Part shown: one piece after another, positions 26,740-34,265 of the stretch
Layout: each line of letters opens with the position of its first letter
Position numbering within the stretch: position 1 is the first letter of the stretch
Assembly: GCA_021811805.1 (NCBI GenBank)
Contig: JAKAQA010000002.1
Coordinates: forward strand, 1 to 57,486
Origin: a bacterium
GTDB taxonomy: Bacteria; SZUA-79; Acidulodesulfobacterales; Acidulodesulfobacteraceae
Direction of reading: 5' to 3'
DNA: 57,486 bases
The notes under the pieces: generated by a model
Database searches by the model: none
Told to the model about the DNA's origin: nothing
What the model saw: the letters and a program-made list of their open reading frames with translations, nothing else
Position numbers and translations under genes: made by a program

Positions 26740-27570
26740 ATGAAAACTCCGTATGTTTTTGCGACGGCAAACCAGAAAGGCGGCGTAGGAAAAACAACGA
26801 CCGCTATTACTCTGGGAAGTTCCCTGTCTATTTTCGGATACAGGGTTCTGCTCGTCGATCTCGACCCGCAGGCGAGCCTTACTAACCATCTTGCCGTTGA
26901 ACCGGAAAAATTGGAATATTCGGTAGCTAATTTAATAATATCCGATTCGTTAAGTCCGGCTGAAGCCGTAATCAATAAATACAGGCTTAAAAACGGCGGC
27001 TGTATAGACCTTATCCCTTCGAATATCAACCTTGCCAGAATAGAAGCCGAACTCTCCAATTCCAAAGGCGGCGGATTAAAACTCAAAGAGAAATTAAAGT
27101 TTTTTTACGATAATTACGACTATATTATAATAGATTCTTCGCCCGCTTTAAGCGTTCTTCTTATAAGCGCCGTTGCGGCAAGCGACGAAATAATAATTCC
27201 GGTAATGTCTGATTTTTTATCGGTAAGGGGAGTAGAACTTCTGCTTTCCACAATAGATAAAATAGAAAAAGCGCTGGATTCGAGATGTACGTACAGGCTT
27301 TTAATTACTATGTTCGACAGGAGGACAAACTCTTCGCTTAAATCGCTGGATTATTTTAGAAATAAGTATAAAGATACGCATTTTAATAGTATAATTAATA
27401 TAGATACCAGATTCAGGGACGCAAGCATGCTCAGGAAGCCGCTCACATATATAGACGTTCATTCCAGGGGTGCGCTGGACTATATTAACGTCGCAAAGGA
27501 AATAATAGACGATTTTAATTTTAATAATAACGGCGGGGGCAAACGGAAAGAAGATGCAAAAAATGAATAA
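26740..27570 (+). CDS. parC: ParA-family ATPase, ParC-like chemotaxis array positioning protein
   Basis: 276 aa. Deviant Walker A ATANQKGGVGKTTTAITLGSSLSIFGYRVLLVDLDPQASLT, Walker B YIIIDSSPALSVLLISAVAASDEIIIPV, and the Soj/ParA-type tail. In Vibrio and Pseudomonas a ParA-like ATPase in the che operon (ParC) sends chemotaxis clusters to the pole and is followed by ParP, a CheW-domain protein. The same pairing is seen here: the next gene overlaps by 17 bases and has a CheW domain. No ParB is present, which argues against a chromosome or plasmid partition role. Confidence 0.82.
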   Translation: MKTPYVFATANQKGGVGKTTTAITLGSSLSIFGYRVLLVDLDPQASLTNHLAVEPEKLEYSVANLIISDSLSPAEAVINKYRLKNGGCIDLIPSNINLARIEAELSNSKGGGLKLKEKLKFFYDNYDYIIIDSSPALSVLLISAVAASDEIIIPVMSDFLSVRGVELLLSTIDKIEKALDSRCTYRLLITMFDRRTNSSLKSLDYFRNKYKDTHFNSIINIDTRFRDASMLRKPLTYIDVHSRGALDYINVAKEIIDDFNFNNNGGGKRKEDAKNE

Positions 27571-28306
27571 CGCTTTTAATTTATACGATTTAAAAGGCTA
27601 TAAGGCGGTCGGTTCGGATATCGTAACGCCGTGGATCGACGATTTGCTGGACAAAAAAAATACGGCTGAAACCGGACGGCAGGCGCAGATACTGTCTTAC
27701 CCGGTCGATAAATTGCTGACGCCGGAAACCTCATTAAATGCGGTTTTAGCCGCATCCGCTTTTCCCGCCCGAACCCCCTACAAAGTTTTCGATATACATA
27801 TCGCGTCTTCGGCCAGCAAAGCCGTTCCGGGAGTTTCGCCCGATTCTTCGTCCAAGCCCGAAATAGATTCGGAAAAGGAAGTTTTATATTTTACATTCGT
27901 ATCCAGGAATTCTCTTTATGCCCTTCCGGCTTTAAATATAAACGAAATAATAAAATACAAGACTCCGGTTAATATTTTTTCCAAAAAAGCCGGACATCTC
28001 GGAGTGATATCGTACAGAAACAGAATCGTCCCGATATACGATTTTTCGACGGTAGTAAACGGAGCCATGGATATTAAGGCTTTGTTAAAATATACCGTAA
28101 TTTGTGTTTACGAAAATAAATTTTTCGGATTGTCGGTAAGCGAAATAAAAAATATAACCGGGGTTAAAAATAAAAATCTTATCACGTCTTCATCGTTCAA
28201 ATTTAAAAACACGAATAATATAACCTCGGACGTATTCGAAGATGCGGAAGGAAAGTTTTATTCAGTTATAGATATAGAAAGTATTTTTAAATATTTAAAG
28301 TCTTAA
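27554..28306 (+). CDS. parP: ParP-like protein with C-terminal CheW domain
   Basis: 250 aa. The N-terminal 115 residues are a poorly conserved linker-like region (TPWIDDLLDKKNTAETGRQAQILSYPVDKLLTPE). The C-terminal half is a CheW-like domain: LYFTFVSRNSLYALPALNINEIIKYKTPVNIFSKKAGHLGVISYRNRIVPIYDFSTVV, then TVICVYENKFFGLSVSEIKNITGV. ParP binds ParC and CheA and keeps the array at the pole. The start overlaps the ATPase gene by 17 bases; an alternative Met lies three codons in. Identity rests on the domain plus context. Confidence 0.75.
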   Translation: MQKMNNAFNLYDLKGYKAVGSDIVTPWIDDLLDKKNTAETGRQAQILSYPVDKLLTPETSLNAVLAASAFPARTPYKVFDIHIASSASKAVPGVSPDSSSKPEIDSEKEVLYFTFVSRNSLYALPALNINEIIKYKTPVNIFSKKAGHLGVISYRNRIVPIYDFSTVVNGAMDIKALLKYTVICVYENKFFGLSVSEIKNITGVKNKNLITSSSFKFKNTNNITSDVFEDAEGKFYSVIDIESIFKYLKS

Positions 28307-28316
28307 CGTTATCGTT

Positions 28317-28607
28317 ATGATAGATACAGTAGAGCTTCAGCAAATTATTACAAATCTGCCTTCCGTTGAAAAAATAGCCGCGTCCTCCCATGTTTTAGCC
28401 GTAAATTCAAACAATATAATTCAGAAAGAAATGGAAAATACCGATGAAGCCGCTTTAAATACCGTGGTCGAATTAAGCGAAGTGCTCGAACCGGTTAACG
28501 ATAAAAACAAGAATCGCAAGGAAGAAGAAAAGAAGAAAGAAGAAGAGGGAAAAGAGGCTGAAGAAGGAGCAGGCGGCAATAACCCTCATGTAGATTTAGT
28601 CGTATGA
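28317..28607 (+). CDS. Small acidic/lysine-rich protein of unknown function
   Basis: 96 aa, not recognised as a named family. Residues 1-40 look like a short helix pair (MIDTVELQQIITNLPSVEKIAASSHVLAVNSNNI); residues 58-88 are a charged run (KNKNRKEEEKKKEEEGKEAEEGAGG); it ends HVDLVV. The stop overlaps the next gene by four bases (ATGA), so it is translationally coupled to the FliK-like protein and FlhX. Probably a flagellar accessory protein; the role is unknown. Confidence 0.7.
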   Translation: MIDTVELQQIITNLPSVEKIAASSHVLAVNSNNIIQKEMENTDEAALNTVVELSEVLEPVNDKNKNRKEEEKKKEEEGKEAEEGAGGNNPHVDLVV

Positions 28608-29530
28608 ATTATATAGCGGGGCAGACGGACGGGCCCGTCCGTCTAAGCGGGAAAGATAATATAATATCAGGAATCATCAAGGAAAAAATAACATCTTCCC
28701 TTTTAGAAATATTAAAACCGGGAAGTATAGTAGATGCCGATTTAATAAGCGTTTCGTCCGGCGAAGCGGGTTCTCCGAGCGGCATATTGAATATTAACGG
28801 CAAACTTTTGACGGCGGTTATCCCCGAAAGCCTTTACGACGAATTTACTTTAGGAAAAGCGTTCGACGAGAGTTTCGGCATTCCGGTTAAACTAAGGCTT
28901 GAAAGCTCAGTTAAAAACATTCCGTTAAACGAAAACGCGGGCGCGGGCGTCGAAATAGTATTTAAAGTGGTAGCCGATGCGGCTGATGATCTTAATATTC
29001 AAAAAGTCCTGGATTTATATAGCAAAGCATTTACAGGCGGTTTGGAGGGCGATATTGGGGCCGCTTTTAAATCTTTTTCGGCATCAGGTTTAAGCGCTTC
29101 CATACAAAACGTAACGGCCGAGGTAAAAGGCAATTTTTTGTTTGTTCATATTAATTTCGGCACAGGGTTCGGTTCGGGTTCGGTTATTTTAACCTCTGAA
29201 CGTGCCCGCTATATAAAGGACGCACCCGATAAAAAAAAATCGTTAAGCGCCGCTCCGAAAAAATATATGTTAATGCTTGAAACGGAATTTAACCTGTTAG
29301 GCCGAATTAAGTTGTTTTCATATTATTCCGCTAAATTCCTTAGCGTTAAATTTCAGGAATGTCCTGCGGCGGCAAGAGAACTTATAAATAAAAATCTTGA
29401 ATCGTTCAAAGAAATGCTGTCGAAAGACGGAATAACTCTTAAAGATATATCTTTTAAGGCTGATGCTGGAACTTTCGCCTCCGGCGGAGAAACATTTTAC
29501 GGAGGGAAAATAATAGATGAAAGAGTCTAA
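28604..29530 (+). CDS. FliK-like hook-length-control-related protein
   Basis: 308 aa. The C-terminal third resembles the Flg_hook/FliK C-terminal domain: YMLMLETEFNLLGRIKLFSYYSAKFLSVKFQECPAAARELINKNLESFKEMLSKDGITLKDISFKA, that is, beta strands with LG-x-I/V followed by the amphipathic helix and a final strand. The N-terminal part (1-130) begins with NIISGIIKEKITSSLLEILKPGSIVDADLISVSS, seen in some FliK-related proteins. A canonical FliK exists at 4890, so this is a second one. It overlaps flhX by 14 bases, and a FliK-like/FlhX pairing makes sense because FliK acts on FlhB. The family call is tentative. Confidence 0.6.
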   Translation: MNYIAGQTDGPVRLSGKDNIISGIIKEKITSSLLEILKPGSIVDADLISVSSGEAGSPSGILNINGKLLTAVIPESLYDEFTLGKAFDESFGIPVKLRLESSVKNIPLNENAGAGVEIVFKVVADAADDLNIQKVLDLYSKAFTGGLEGDIGAAFKSFSASGLSASIQNVTAEVKGNFLFVHINFGTGFGSGSVILTSERARYIKDAPDKKKSLSAAPKKYMLMLETEFNLLGRIKLFSYYSAKFLSVKFQECPAAARELINKNLESFKEMLSKDGITLKDISFKADAGTFASGGETFYGGKIIDERV

Positions 29531-29807
29531 GTTTAAATTAGCCAAGGCGACTGCCCTGCGATACGACCCTAAAAAAAATAACGCTCCGGTCGTTATATCA
29601 AAAGGCAGGGGAGAGCTTGCCGAAAAAATTATCGAAATCGCAAAAAAAGAAAATATACCTATAACTAAAAATAACGCGCTTGCCGATATACTCGACGGGT
29701 TGGATATTTACCAGGAAATTCCGCCCGAACTTTATAAGGCGATAGCGAATATTTTTGCGTTTTTGTACGAGTTAAACGAAAAAGCCGTTAAACCGTCCCT
29801 TTCATAG
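29517..29807 (+). CDS. flhX: FlhX: stand-alone FlhB C-terminal domain homologue
   Basis: 96 aa. Matches the part of FlhB downstream of the autocleavage site: FKLAKATALRYDPKKNNAPVVISKGRGELAEKIIEIAKKENIPITKNNALADILDGLDIYQEIPPELYKAIANIFAFLYELN. Compare FlhB at 13146 (FAVALKYDNKKYNAPVVLAKGADNLALLIKKIAKENDIPTVENK). The NPTH motif and membrane domain are absent, so it mimics the cleaved C-terminal fragment. Such proteins occur in many flagellated bacteria and can partly substitute for the FlhB fragment in substrate switching. Its 3' end overlaps the convergent PilZ gene by 20 bases. Confidence 0.88.
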   Translation: MKESKFKLAKATALRYDPKKNNAPVVISKGRGELAEKIIEIAKKENIPITKNNALADILDGLDIYQEIPPELYKAIANIFAFLYELNEKAVKPSLS

Positions 29808-30507
29808 CGCCGACTATTTCCCGCTGTCTTCTTAATATATACTTAAACAAAACATCCTGCTCGGCAGGTTTTAAATTGATAGCCTGAGCGCCTACTTTAT
29901 ATTTAAGATTGTCGAGTCTGGCTATAGACCTTATTTCCATTCTTACCGTAATTTCCTTCAGTCCGCCTGGAAATTGAATTTTTACGCCCTCTAAAACGGT
30001 ATGTTTTTCTAAGGGGAAATCGAGCAGAAAAGAAAGTCCATCGCCGGACAGGTCGAACAGTACCGAATCGAAATATTTATTATTCAGAAAGAAAGAAATT
30101 TTTACCGGTTCGTTTAAAGAAGGTTCTATCCTGAAAAACTTTCTTTTTTCGAGAGATAATATTTCTATAGGCTTATAAATTTCGAAGACGAAATAATCTC
30201 CTTCTTTTTCGTAATTATATAATTTTGAAAGAAAGAAATGCTCATTACTGCCGAATTTAAATGCGGCTTTAATATAGGAAGATTCGATAAGTTTTAAATT
30301 CCCCGATTTGGGAACCATAGAATCTATAGCGATAGATTCGTCTTTGACTTTAAGTATATTAGTCGTATATTCGTCGTTGAAAGGAACCGGATAAAGAATA
30401 ACCGGTTTTTTCTGGTTGGCGAACCCTTTAAGTATGGCGTTAATTTCCTGCTTTTTGGAATATACGTTAATATCGGGATTTTCTTTCAGTTTTTTAATAT
30501 CGAACAT
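29788..30507 (-). CDS. YcgR-like PilZ-domain protein
   Basis: 239 aa. The N-terminal domain (residues 15-110) resembles the YcgR/PilZN partner domain (QEINAILKGFANQKKPVILYPVPFNDEYTTNILKV). The C-terminal PilZ domain carries both c-di-GMP-binding motifs: EKRKFFRIEPS (RxxxR) and DLSGDGLSF (D/NxSxxG). YcgR-type proteins bind c-di-GMP and slow the flagellar motor. It converges on flhX with a 20-base overlap and is followed by the DsrE-like gene's 5' neighbour on the same strand (15-base gap). Confidence 0.86.
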   Translation of the reverse strand: MFDIKKLKENPDINVYSKKQEINAILKGFANQKKPVILYPVPFNDEYTTNILKVKDESIAIDSMVPKSGNLKLIESSYIKAAFKFGSNEHFFLSKLYNYEKEGDYFVFEIYKPIEILSLEKRKFFRIEPSLNEPVKISFFLNNKYFDSVLFDLSGDGLSFLLDFPLEKHTVLEGVKIQFPGGLKEITVRMEIRSIARLDNLKYKVGAQAINLKPAEQDVLFKYILRRQREIVGAMKGTV

Positions 30508-30522
30508 ATGAGGCGGCTTATC

Positions 30523-30843
30523 CTAAAATAATAATATCCTGTCTTTTTCTTCGAGCCCGCTTACCATTTTTGCGTTTTCGAACTGCGAAGCATAGTTAAA
30601 ATCGCCTATACGCGATATTACTCCGTTAACGCCGCAGGAATGTTCGCAAACGGAAACCCTATCCACGTTATGTTTATATTTTTTAATAAGCGAAATAAAT
30701 TCTTTATCTTCAGTCAAAAAGACTCCCTTATCCATAATAAAAACCGATACTGCGAAATCCCTTTCCGCCGCCGCTCGGATTAAACCGTAAATATGGCCGG
30801 CATATTTATCGTTCGTAATAATAAAGGCGAGTTTTCCGTTCAT
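30523..30843 (-). CDS. DsrE/DsrF-like small protein
   Basis: 106 aa. Rossmann-like start (KLAFIITNDKYAGHIYGLIRAAAERDFAVSVFIMDKGVFLTED) and a Cys motif late in the sequence (SVCEHSCGVNG), matching the DsrE/F/TusD-like superfamily. These proteins often carry persulfide sulfur on a conserved Cys, but many members have no known task. Upstream of the PilZ gene on the same strand, probably co-transcribed. An odd neighbour for flagellar genes. Confidence 0.65.
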   Translation of the reverse strand: MNGKLAFIITNDKYAGHIYGLIRAAAERDFAVSVFIMDKGVFLTEDKEFISLIKKYKHNVDRVSVCEHSCGVNGVISRIGDFNYASQFENAKMVSGLEEKDRILLF

Positions 30844-31027
30844 AATAGATATTGTATATTAATTTCTCATATAATATCAATAGTATTTATCGTTTTTCGG
30901 CATATTTTTCCACGCATTAAATAATTGCGGAAATTTTTTCCTCCCTTAAAGGCATCCGATTTATTTATTTTCTTACTGCCTCCTCTATCTTACGATTTGC
31001 GGGGTTAATTTTTATAGAACTTTTTAA

Positions 31028-31043
31028 TGGCATATTTATTGCA
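31028..31043 (+). promoter_or_regulatory. Sigma-54 (-24/-12) promoter of flgF-flgG operon
   Basis: TGGCAT-ATTTA-TTGCA, GG (31029-31030) and GC (31041-31042) ten bases apart. It lies 34 bases before the flgF start, in the 234-base gap after the divergent DsrE-like gene. A short palindrome GGAAA-TTT-TTTCC lies about 90 bases upstream (30929-30941). Confidence 0.87.
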
Positions 31044-31077
31044 TAATTTAAATAAAATATTATAAAAAGGCGGTTCA

Positions 31078-31854
31078 ATGAACGGCGGTTCTTATATAGC
31101 CCTAAGCGGGATACTGGCTGAAGAAAGAAAATTATCAATGGTTACCAATAATATATCCAATGTCAATACGGTCGGGTATAAAAGCAGTAACGCCGACTTT
31201 GCGGAGTTTTTATCCCCGAAAGCGGTTTCCGCTTTAAACTCCGGCACGGATAAGCCCCTCGTAGATAAGTCTTACCCGATAATACTCAATACATATACGA
31301 ATATGTCACAGGGGGCTTTAAAAAAGACGGGCAACAGGCTGGACCTCGCAATCCAAGGCGGCGGATATTTTGTAGTTCAAACCCCGGACGGAATTAAATA
31401 TACCAGAAACGGAGCGTTTTCTTTGAACCAGGCTGGAGAACTAGTAAATCAGGAGGGTTTTCCGGTTATGAGTACAAATAAAAAACCTATTTTTTTAAAC
31501 GAAAGAGGTTCGAATATAACCATTACCCATTTCGGCATAATAAATCTTACCGACCCCCAGACAAATAACGAACTATATTCCGGACAGATATTGACCGTAA
31601 ATTTTAAAAATCCCGAATATTTATCTAAATACGGCGATACCCTCTTTTCGGCGACAAAAAGTTCGGGAAAGCCGGCAGTGAATCAAAATCCCGATATACT
31701 TCAGGGATACGTGGAGGAGTCCAACGTCAACGAGATAAAAGGCATGGTTCAGATGATTAACGTTTCGGAAACTTACAATAATATGATACAGGTTTTGAAA
31801 TCCTACTCCCAGGTTAATAATACCGCCATTAACACTATAGGCGCGGCTGTTTAG
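31078..31854 (+). CDS. flgF: Flagellar rod protein FlgF
   Basis: 258 aa, standard length. N-terminal rod motif IALSGILAEERKLSMVTNNISNVNTVGYKSSNADFAEFL; central LAIQGGGYFVVQTPDGIKYTRNGAFSLNQAGELVNQEGFPVMS; C-terminal helix VEESNVNEIKGMVQMINVSETYNNMIQVLKSYSQVNN. Proximal/distal rod component exported through the flagellar system. Placed directly before flgG, so FlgF rather than another hook-basal-body paralogue. Confidence 0.92.
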   Translation: MNGGSYIALSGILAEERKLSMVTNNISNVNTVGYKSSNADFAEFLSPKAVSALNSGTDKPLVDKSYPIILNTYTNMSQGALKKTGNRLDLAIQGGGYFVVQTPDGIKYTRNGAFSLNQAGELVNQEGFPVMSTNKKPIFLNERGSNITITHFGIINLTDPQTNNELYSGQILTVNFKNPEYLSKYGDTLFSATKSSGKPAVNQNPDILQGYVEESNVNEIKGMVQMINVSETYNNMIQVLKSYSQVNNTAINTIGAAV

Positions 31855-31926
31855 CCTGTTTGGAATCAGAAATGATAAATTTTAAATTTTAACGGCGATA
31901 TAGCGATACGGAGGTAAATTTAAAAG

Positions 31927-32712
31927 ATGAGAGCTTTATGGACTGCCGCAACGGGCATGGAAGGACAGCAGATAGAAATAGACAACATAGCCAATAATCT
32001 TGCAAACACCAATACTACCGGATTTAAGGAATCGAGGGTAAATTTCGAGGACCTGTTTTATCAAACCGTAAAATCTCCCGGGGCTTATTCTTCGCAATAT
32101 ACCCAGTCTCCTACGGGCATTCAAATAGGTCTCGGCACAAAGGTTTCCTCGATAGAAAAAGAATTTACCCAGGGCGACCTTCAGCAGACATCGAACCCTT
32201 TAGATATAGCGATTTCCGGGCAGGGTTTTTTTCAGATACAGATGCCCGACGGAGAAACCGCATATACCAGAGACGGAACTTTTCAGACGAATTCGCAGGG
32301 ACAGCTTGTCGATGCTAACGGCAATCAGCTTGTTCCGCCAATTACCATACCGCCTAACGCTACTTCCGTTACCATTTCCGAAAACGGAACGGTTTCCGCG
32401 GCTATTTCCGGACAGACTAATCCTGCCCAGATAGGAACCATAACGCTTGTTAATTTCATAAATCCTGCAGGACTCAGCAGTATAGGCAATAACCTTTATC
32501 TGCAGACTTCGGCTTCCGGAGTTCCGCAGGTAGGCACGCCCAACGAAAACGGGCTAGGCACTATTCAGCAGGGTTTTTTAGAAATGTCGAACGTAAATCT
32601 TGTCGGACAGATGGTATCTATGATAACTGCCCAAAATGCATACACCATAGACTCTAAAGCGATTACCGCCGCAAATCAGATGCTCCAGACTATGAGCGGC
32701 TTAATACCGTAA
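31927..32712 (+). CDS. flgG: Flagellar distal rod protein FlgG
   Basis: 261 aa, standard length. Starts MRALWTAATGMEGQQIEIDNIANNLANTNTTGFKESRVNFEDLFYQTVKSPG, the FlgG signature including the L-stretch-like segment. Central LDIAISGQGFFQIQMPDGETAYTRDGTFQTNSQGQLVDANG and C-terminal LEMSNVNLVGQMVSMITAQNAYTIDSKAITAANQMLQTM. Forms the distal rod through the P and L rings. Ribosome site GGAGG about ten bases before the ATG. Confidence 0.97.
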   Translation: MRALWTAATGMEGQQIEIDNIANNLANTNTTGFKESRVNFEDLFYQTVKSPGAYSSQYTQSPTGIQIGLGTKVSSIEKEFTQGDLQQTSNPLDIAISGQGFFQIQMPDGETAYTRDGTFQTNSQGQLVDANGNQLVPPITIPPNATSVTISENGTVSAAISGQTNPAQIGTITLVNFINPAGLSSIGNNLYLQTSASGVPQVGTPNENGLGTIQQGFLEMSNVNLVGQMVSMITAQNAYTIDSKAITAANQMLQTMSGLIP

Positions 32713-32748
32713 TATATGAAGTAAAAATTAATTTATATTAACTATGTC

Positions 32749-32768
32749 ATTCCCGCACAGGCGGGAAT
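32749..32768. repeat. REP-like perfect palindrome between flgG and flgA
   Basis: ATTCCCGC-ACAG-GCGGGAAT, eight-base perfect arms with a four-base loop, preceded by GTC and followed by CC. The same kind of GTCATTCCCGC...GCGGGAATCC hairpin is scattered through many proteobacterial genomes. It may act as a transcription attenuator or RNA stability element inside the flgFG-flgAHI operon. Confidence 0.75.
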
Positions 32769-32787
32769 CCGGTTAGATTATAGGATT

Positions 32788-33519
32788 ATGTTTAAAATAA
32801 AAACTTTCGCTTTTATAATTTTAGCAGCGGTTTTGCTTTCGGTTATTTTTTCGGATGCGGGATTCGCCTATGCGGCAAAAAAACCGAATTTAAAGCGGAT
32901 AGTTATAAAATCGTACTTAAGCAAAATTCCTTTAAAATTTAAAAAATATTTTCATTTCTCCAACTTTGCCTATAATATTCCGTTTAAAATTACGGCCGGC
33001 ATATTAAAAAGTTATTCCGTCAGCATCGCAATTAATAATTTAAAATATTCGGGTTATCATACCGCAATAATAAAAATATCGGACAAAAAAAGCGGAACGA
33101 TTAAAGGCATCGACGACGTTACGTTTAAAACGGAAATTTATGCTCCGGTTGCCTCAGCTGCGGAAACAATAGGCAGATTTCAAATTATAAAGCCGGGCGA
33201 CGTTAAAATATCGTATAAAAATATTCCGGGTCTGAACGACGGGTATTATCTGAACGATAAAAACATCGCAGGAAGGGAAGCTAAATTTTTTATTGCGGCG
33301 GGTTCGGCTTTAACTAAAGCAAATACCGAGAGAAAAAGGATAATTAATTTCGGCGATACCGTAAATATTATTTATAAAAGCTCCGGATTAATTTTAAAAA
33401 CAAAAGGTATGGCGCTTCAGGCGGGCGCTTTGAACTCCGTAATCAGGGTTAAAAATATCCAATCGGGGACGGTTCTCAACTGCCTGTTAAAACCGTATAA
33501 ATCCGTAGCGGTCAGATAA
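32788..33519 (+). CDS. flgA: Flagellar P-ring chaperone FlgA
   Basis: 243 aa. Signal peptide (FAFIILAAVLLSVIFSDAGFAYA), a variable middle, then the SAF/ChapFlgA domain: IIKPGDVKISYKNIPGLNDGYYLNDKNIAGREAKFFIAAGSALTKANTERKRIINFGDTVNIIYKSSGLILKTKGMALQAGALNSVIRVKNIQSGTVLNCLL. Periplasmic chaperone for FlgI (34266). Weak ribosome site. The REP-like hairpin lies 19 bases upstream. Confidence 0.92.
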   Translation: MFKIKTFAFIILAAVLLSVIFSDAGFAYAAKKPNLKRIVIKSYLSKIPLKFKKYFHFSNFAYNIPFKITAGILKSYSVSIAINNLKYSGYHTAIIKISDKKSGTIKGIDDVTFKTEIYAPVASAAETIGRFQIIKPGDVKISYKNIPGLNDGYYLNDKNIAGREAKFFIAAGSALTKANTERKRIINFGDTVNIIYKSSGLILKTKGMALQAGALNSVIRVKNIQSGTVLNCLLKPYKSVAVR

Positions 33520-33548
33520 GATAATATAAAAAGGTAAAAACGGATAAT

Positions 33549-34244
33549 ATGAAATTAAAATATAAATTAAATAAAAATAACTTGTTGGTTTTAGCCGCCG
33601 TATTACTGCCGCTTGTCTTAACCGGCTGCGGCGTTCATCCGCCTAAATCCATGATTCCGCCTACATATGTTAAGCCTACGGCACAGAACGGCGGGATTCA
33701 AGGAAAACCGGCGCTCGGTTCTCTGTGGACGGGAACGGGAACCGGAACGAACCTCTATACCGATAACACGGCTTTTAAGCTAAACGATACGGTTACGATT
33801 ATAGTGAACGACCAGACGCAGGTTCAGGATTCTTCCGCAACTGCGCTTTCGCACAATTCGTCCGGTCTTGGCAGTATCGCTTTCGGCACTCTTTCTACGG
33901 CAAAACCTACCGGATATAACGGGTCAAACGTCGAAACTTTTAACGGCGGCGGCGGAGTAGCGGAAAACGGTCAGATTTCGTCGGTTATTCAGGCCCAGGT
34001 CGTTAAAGTTTATCCTAACGGCAATGTCGAACTTAAGGGAGAAAGGAAAGTTTCCGTTAACGGAGAAACCAGATTCTTATTAATTAAAGGCATAGCCAGG
34101 CCGATAGACATATCTCCGGCGAACACGATTTTGTCGAGCCAGATATCCGACGAAAGAATATGGATAAACGGCAGAGGTTATGTCAACAGTTCGCAAAGCC
34201 CAAACTGGCTGTATAAGCTCATGCAGGATATCTGGCCGTTCTAA
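33549..34244 (+). CDS. flgH: Flagellar L-ring lipoprotein FlgH
   Basis: 231 aa, same length as enteric FlgH. Lipoprotein signal with lipobox LTGC (LPLVLTGCGVHPP). FlgH motifs: GSLWTGTGTGTNLYTDNTAFKLNDTVTIIVNDQTQVQDSS and VIQAQVVKVYPNGNVELKGERKVSVNGETRFLLIKGIARPIDISPANTILSSQISDERIWINGRGYV. Forms the outer-membrane ring, so the organism has an outer membrane. Between flgA and flgI. Confidence 0.97.
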   Translation: MKLKYKLNKNNLLVLAAVLLPLVLTGCGVHPPKSMIPPTYVKPTAQNGGIQGKPALGSLWTGTGTGTNLYTDNTAFKLNDTVTIIVNDQTQVQDSSATALSHNSSGLGSIAFGTLSTAKPTGYNGSNVETFNGGGGVAENGQISSVIQAQVVKVYPNGNVELKGERKVSVNGETRFLLIKGIARPIDISPANTILSSQISDERIWINGRGYVNSSQSPNWLYKLMQDIWPF

Positions 34245-34265
34245 ATATAATCAAAAATAAAAATT

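Noticed and set aside
26598-27086. 162-residue minus-strand ORF
   Set aside because: Antisense to the ends of cheW and parC; no recognisable domain.
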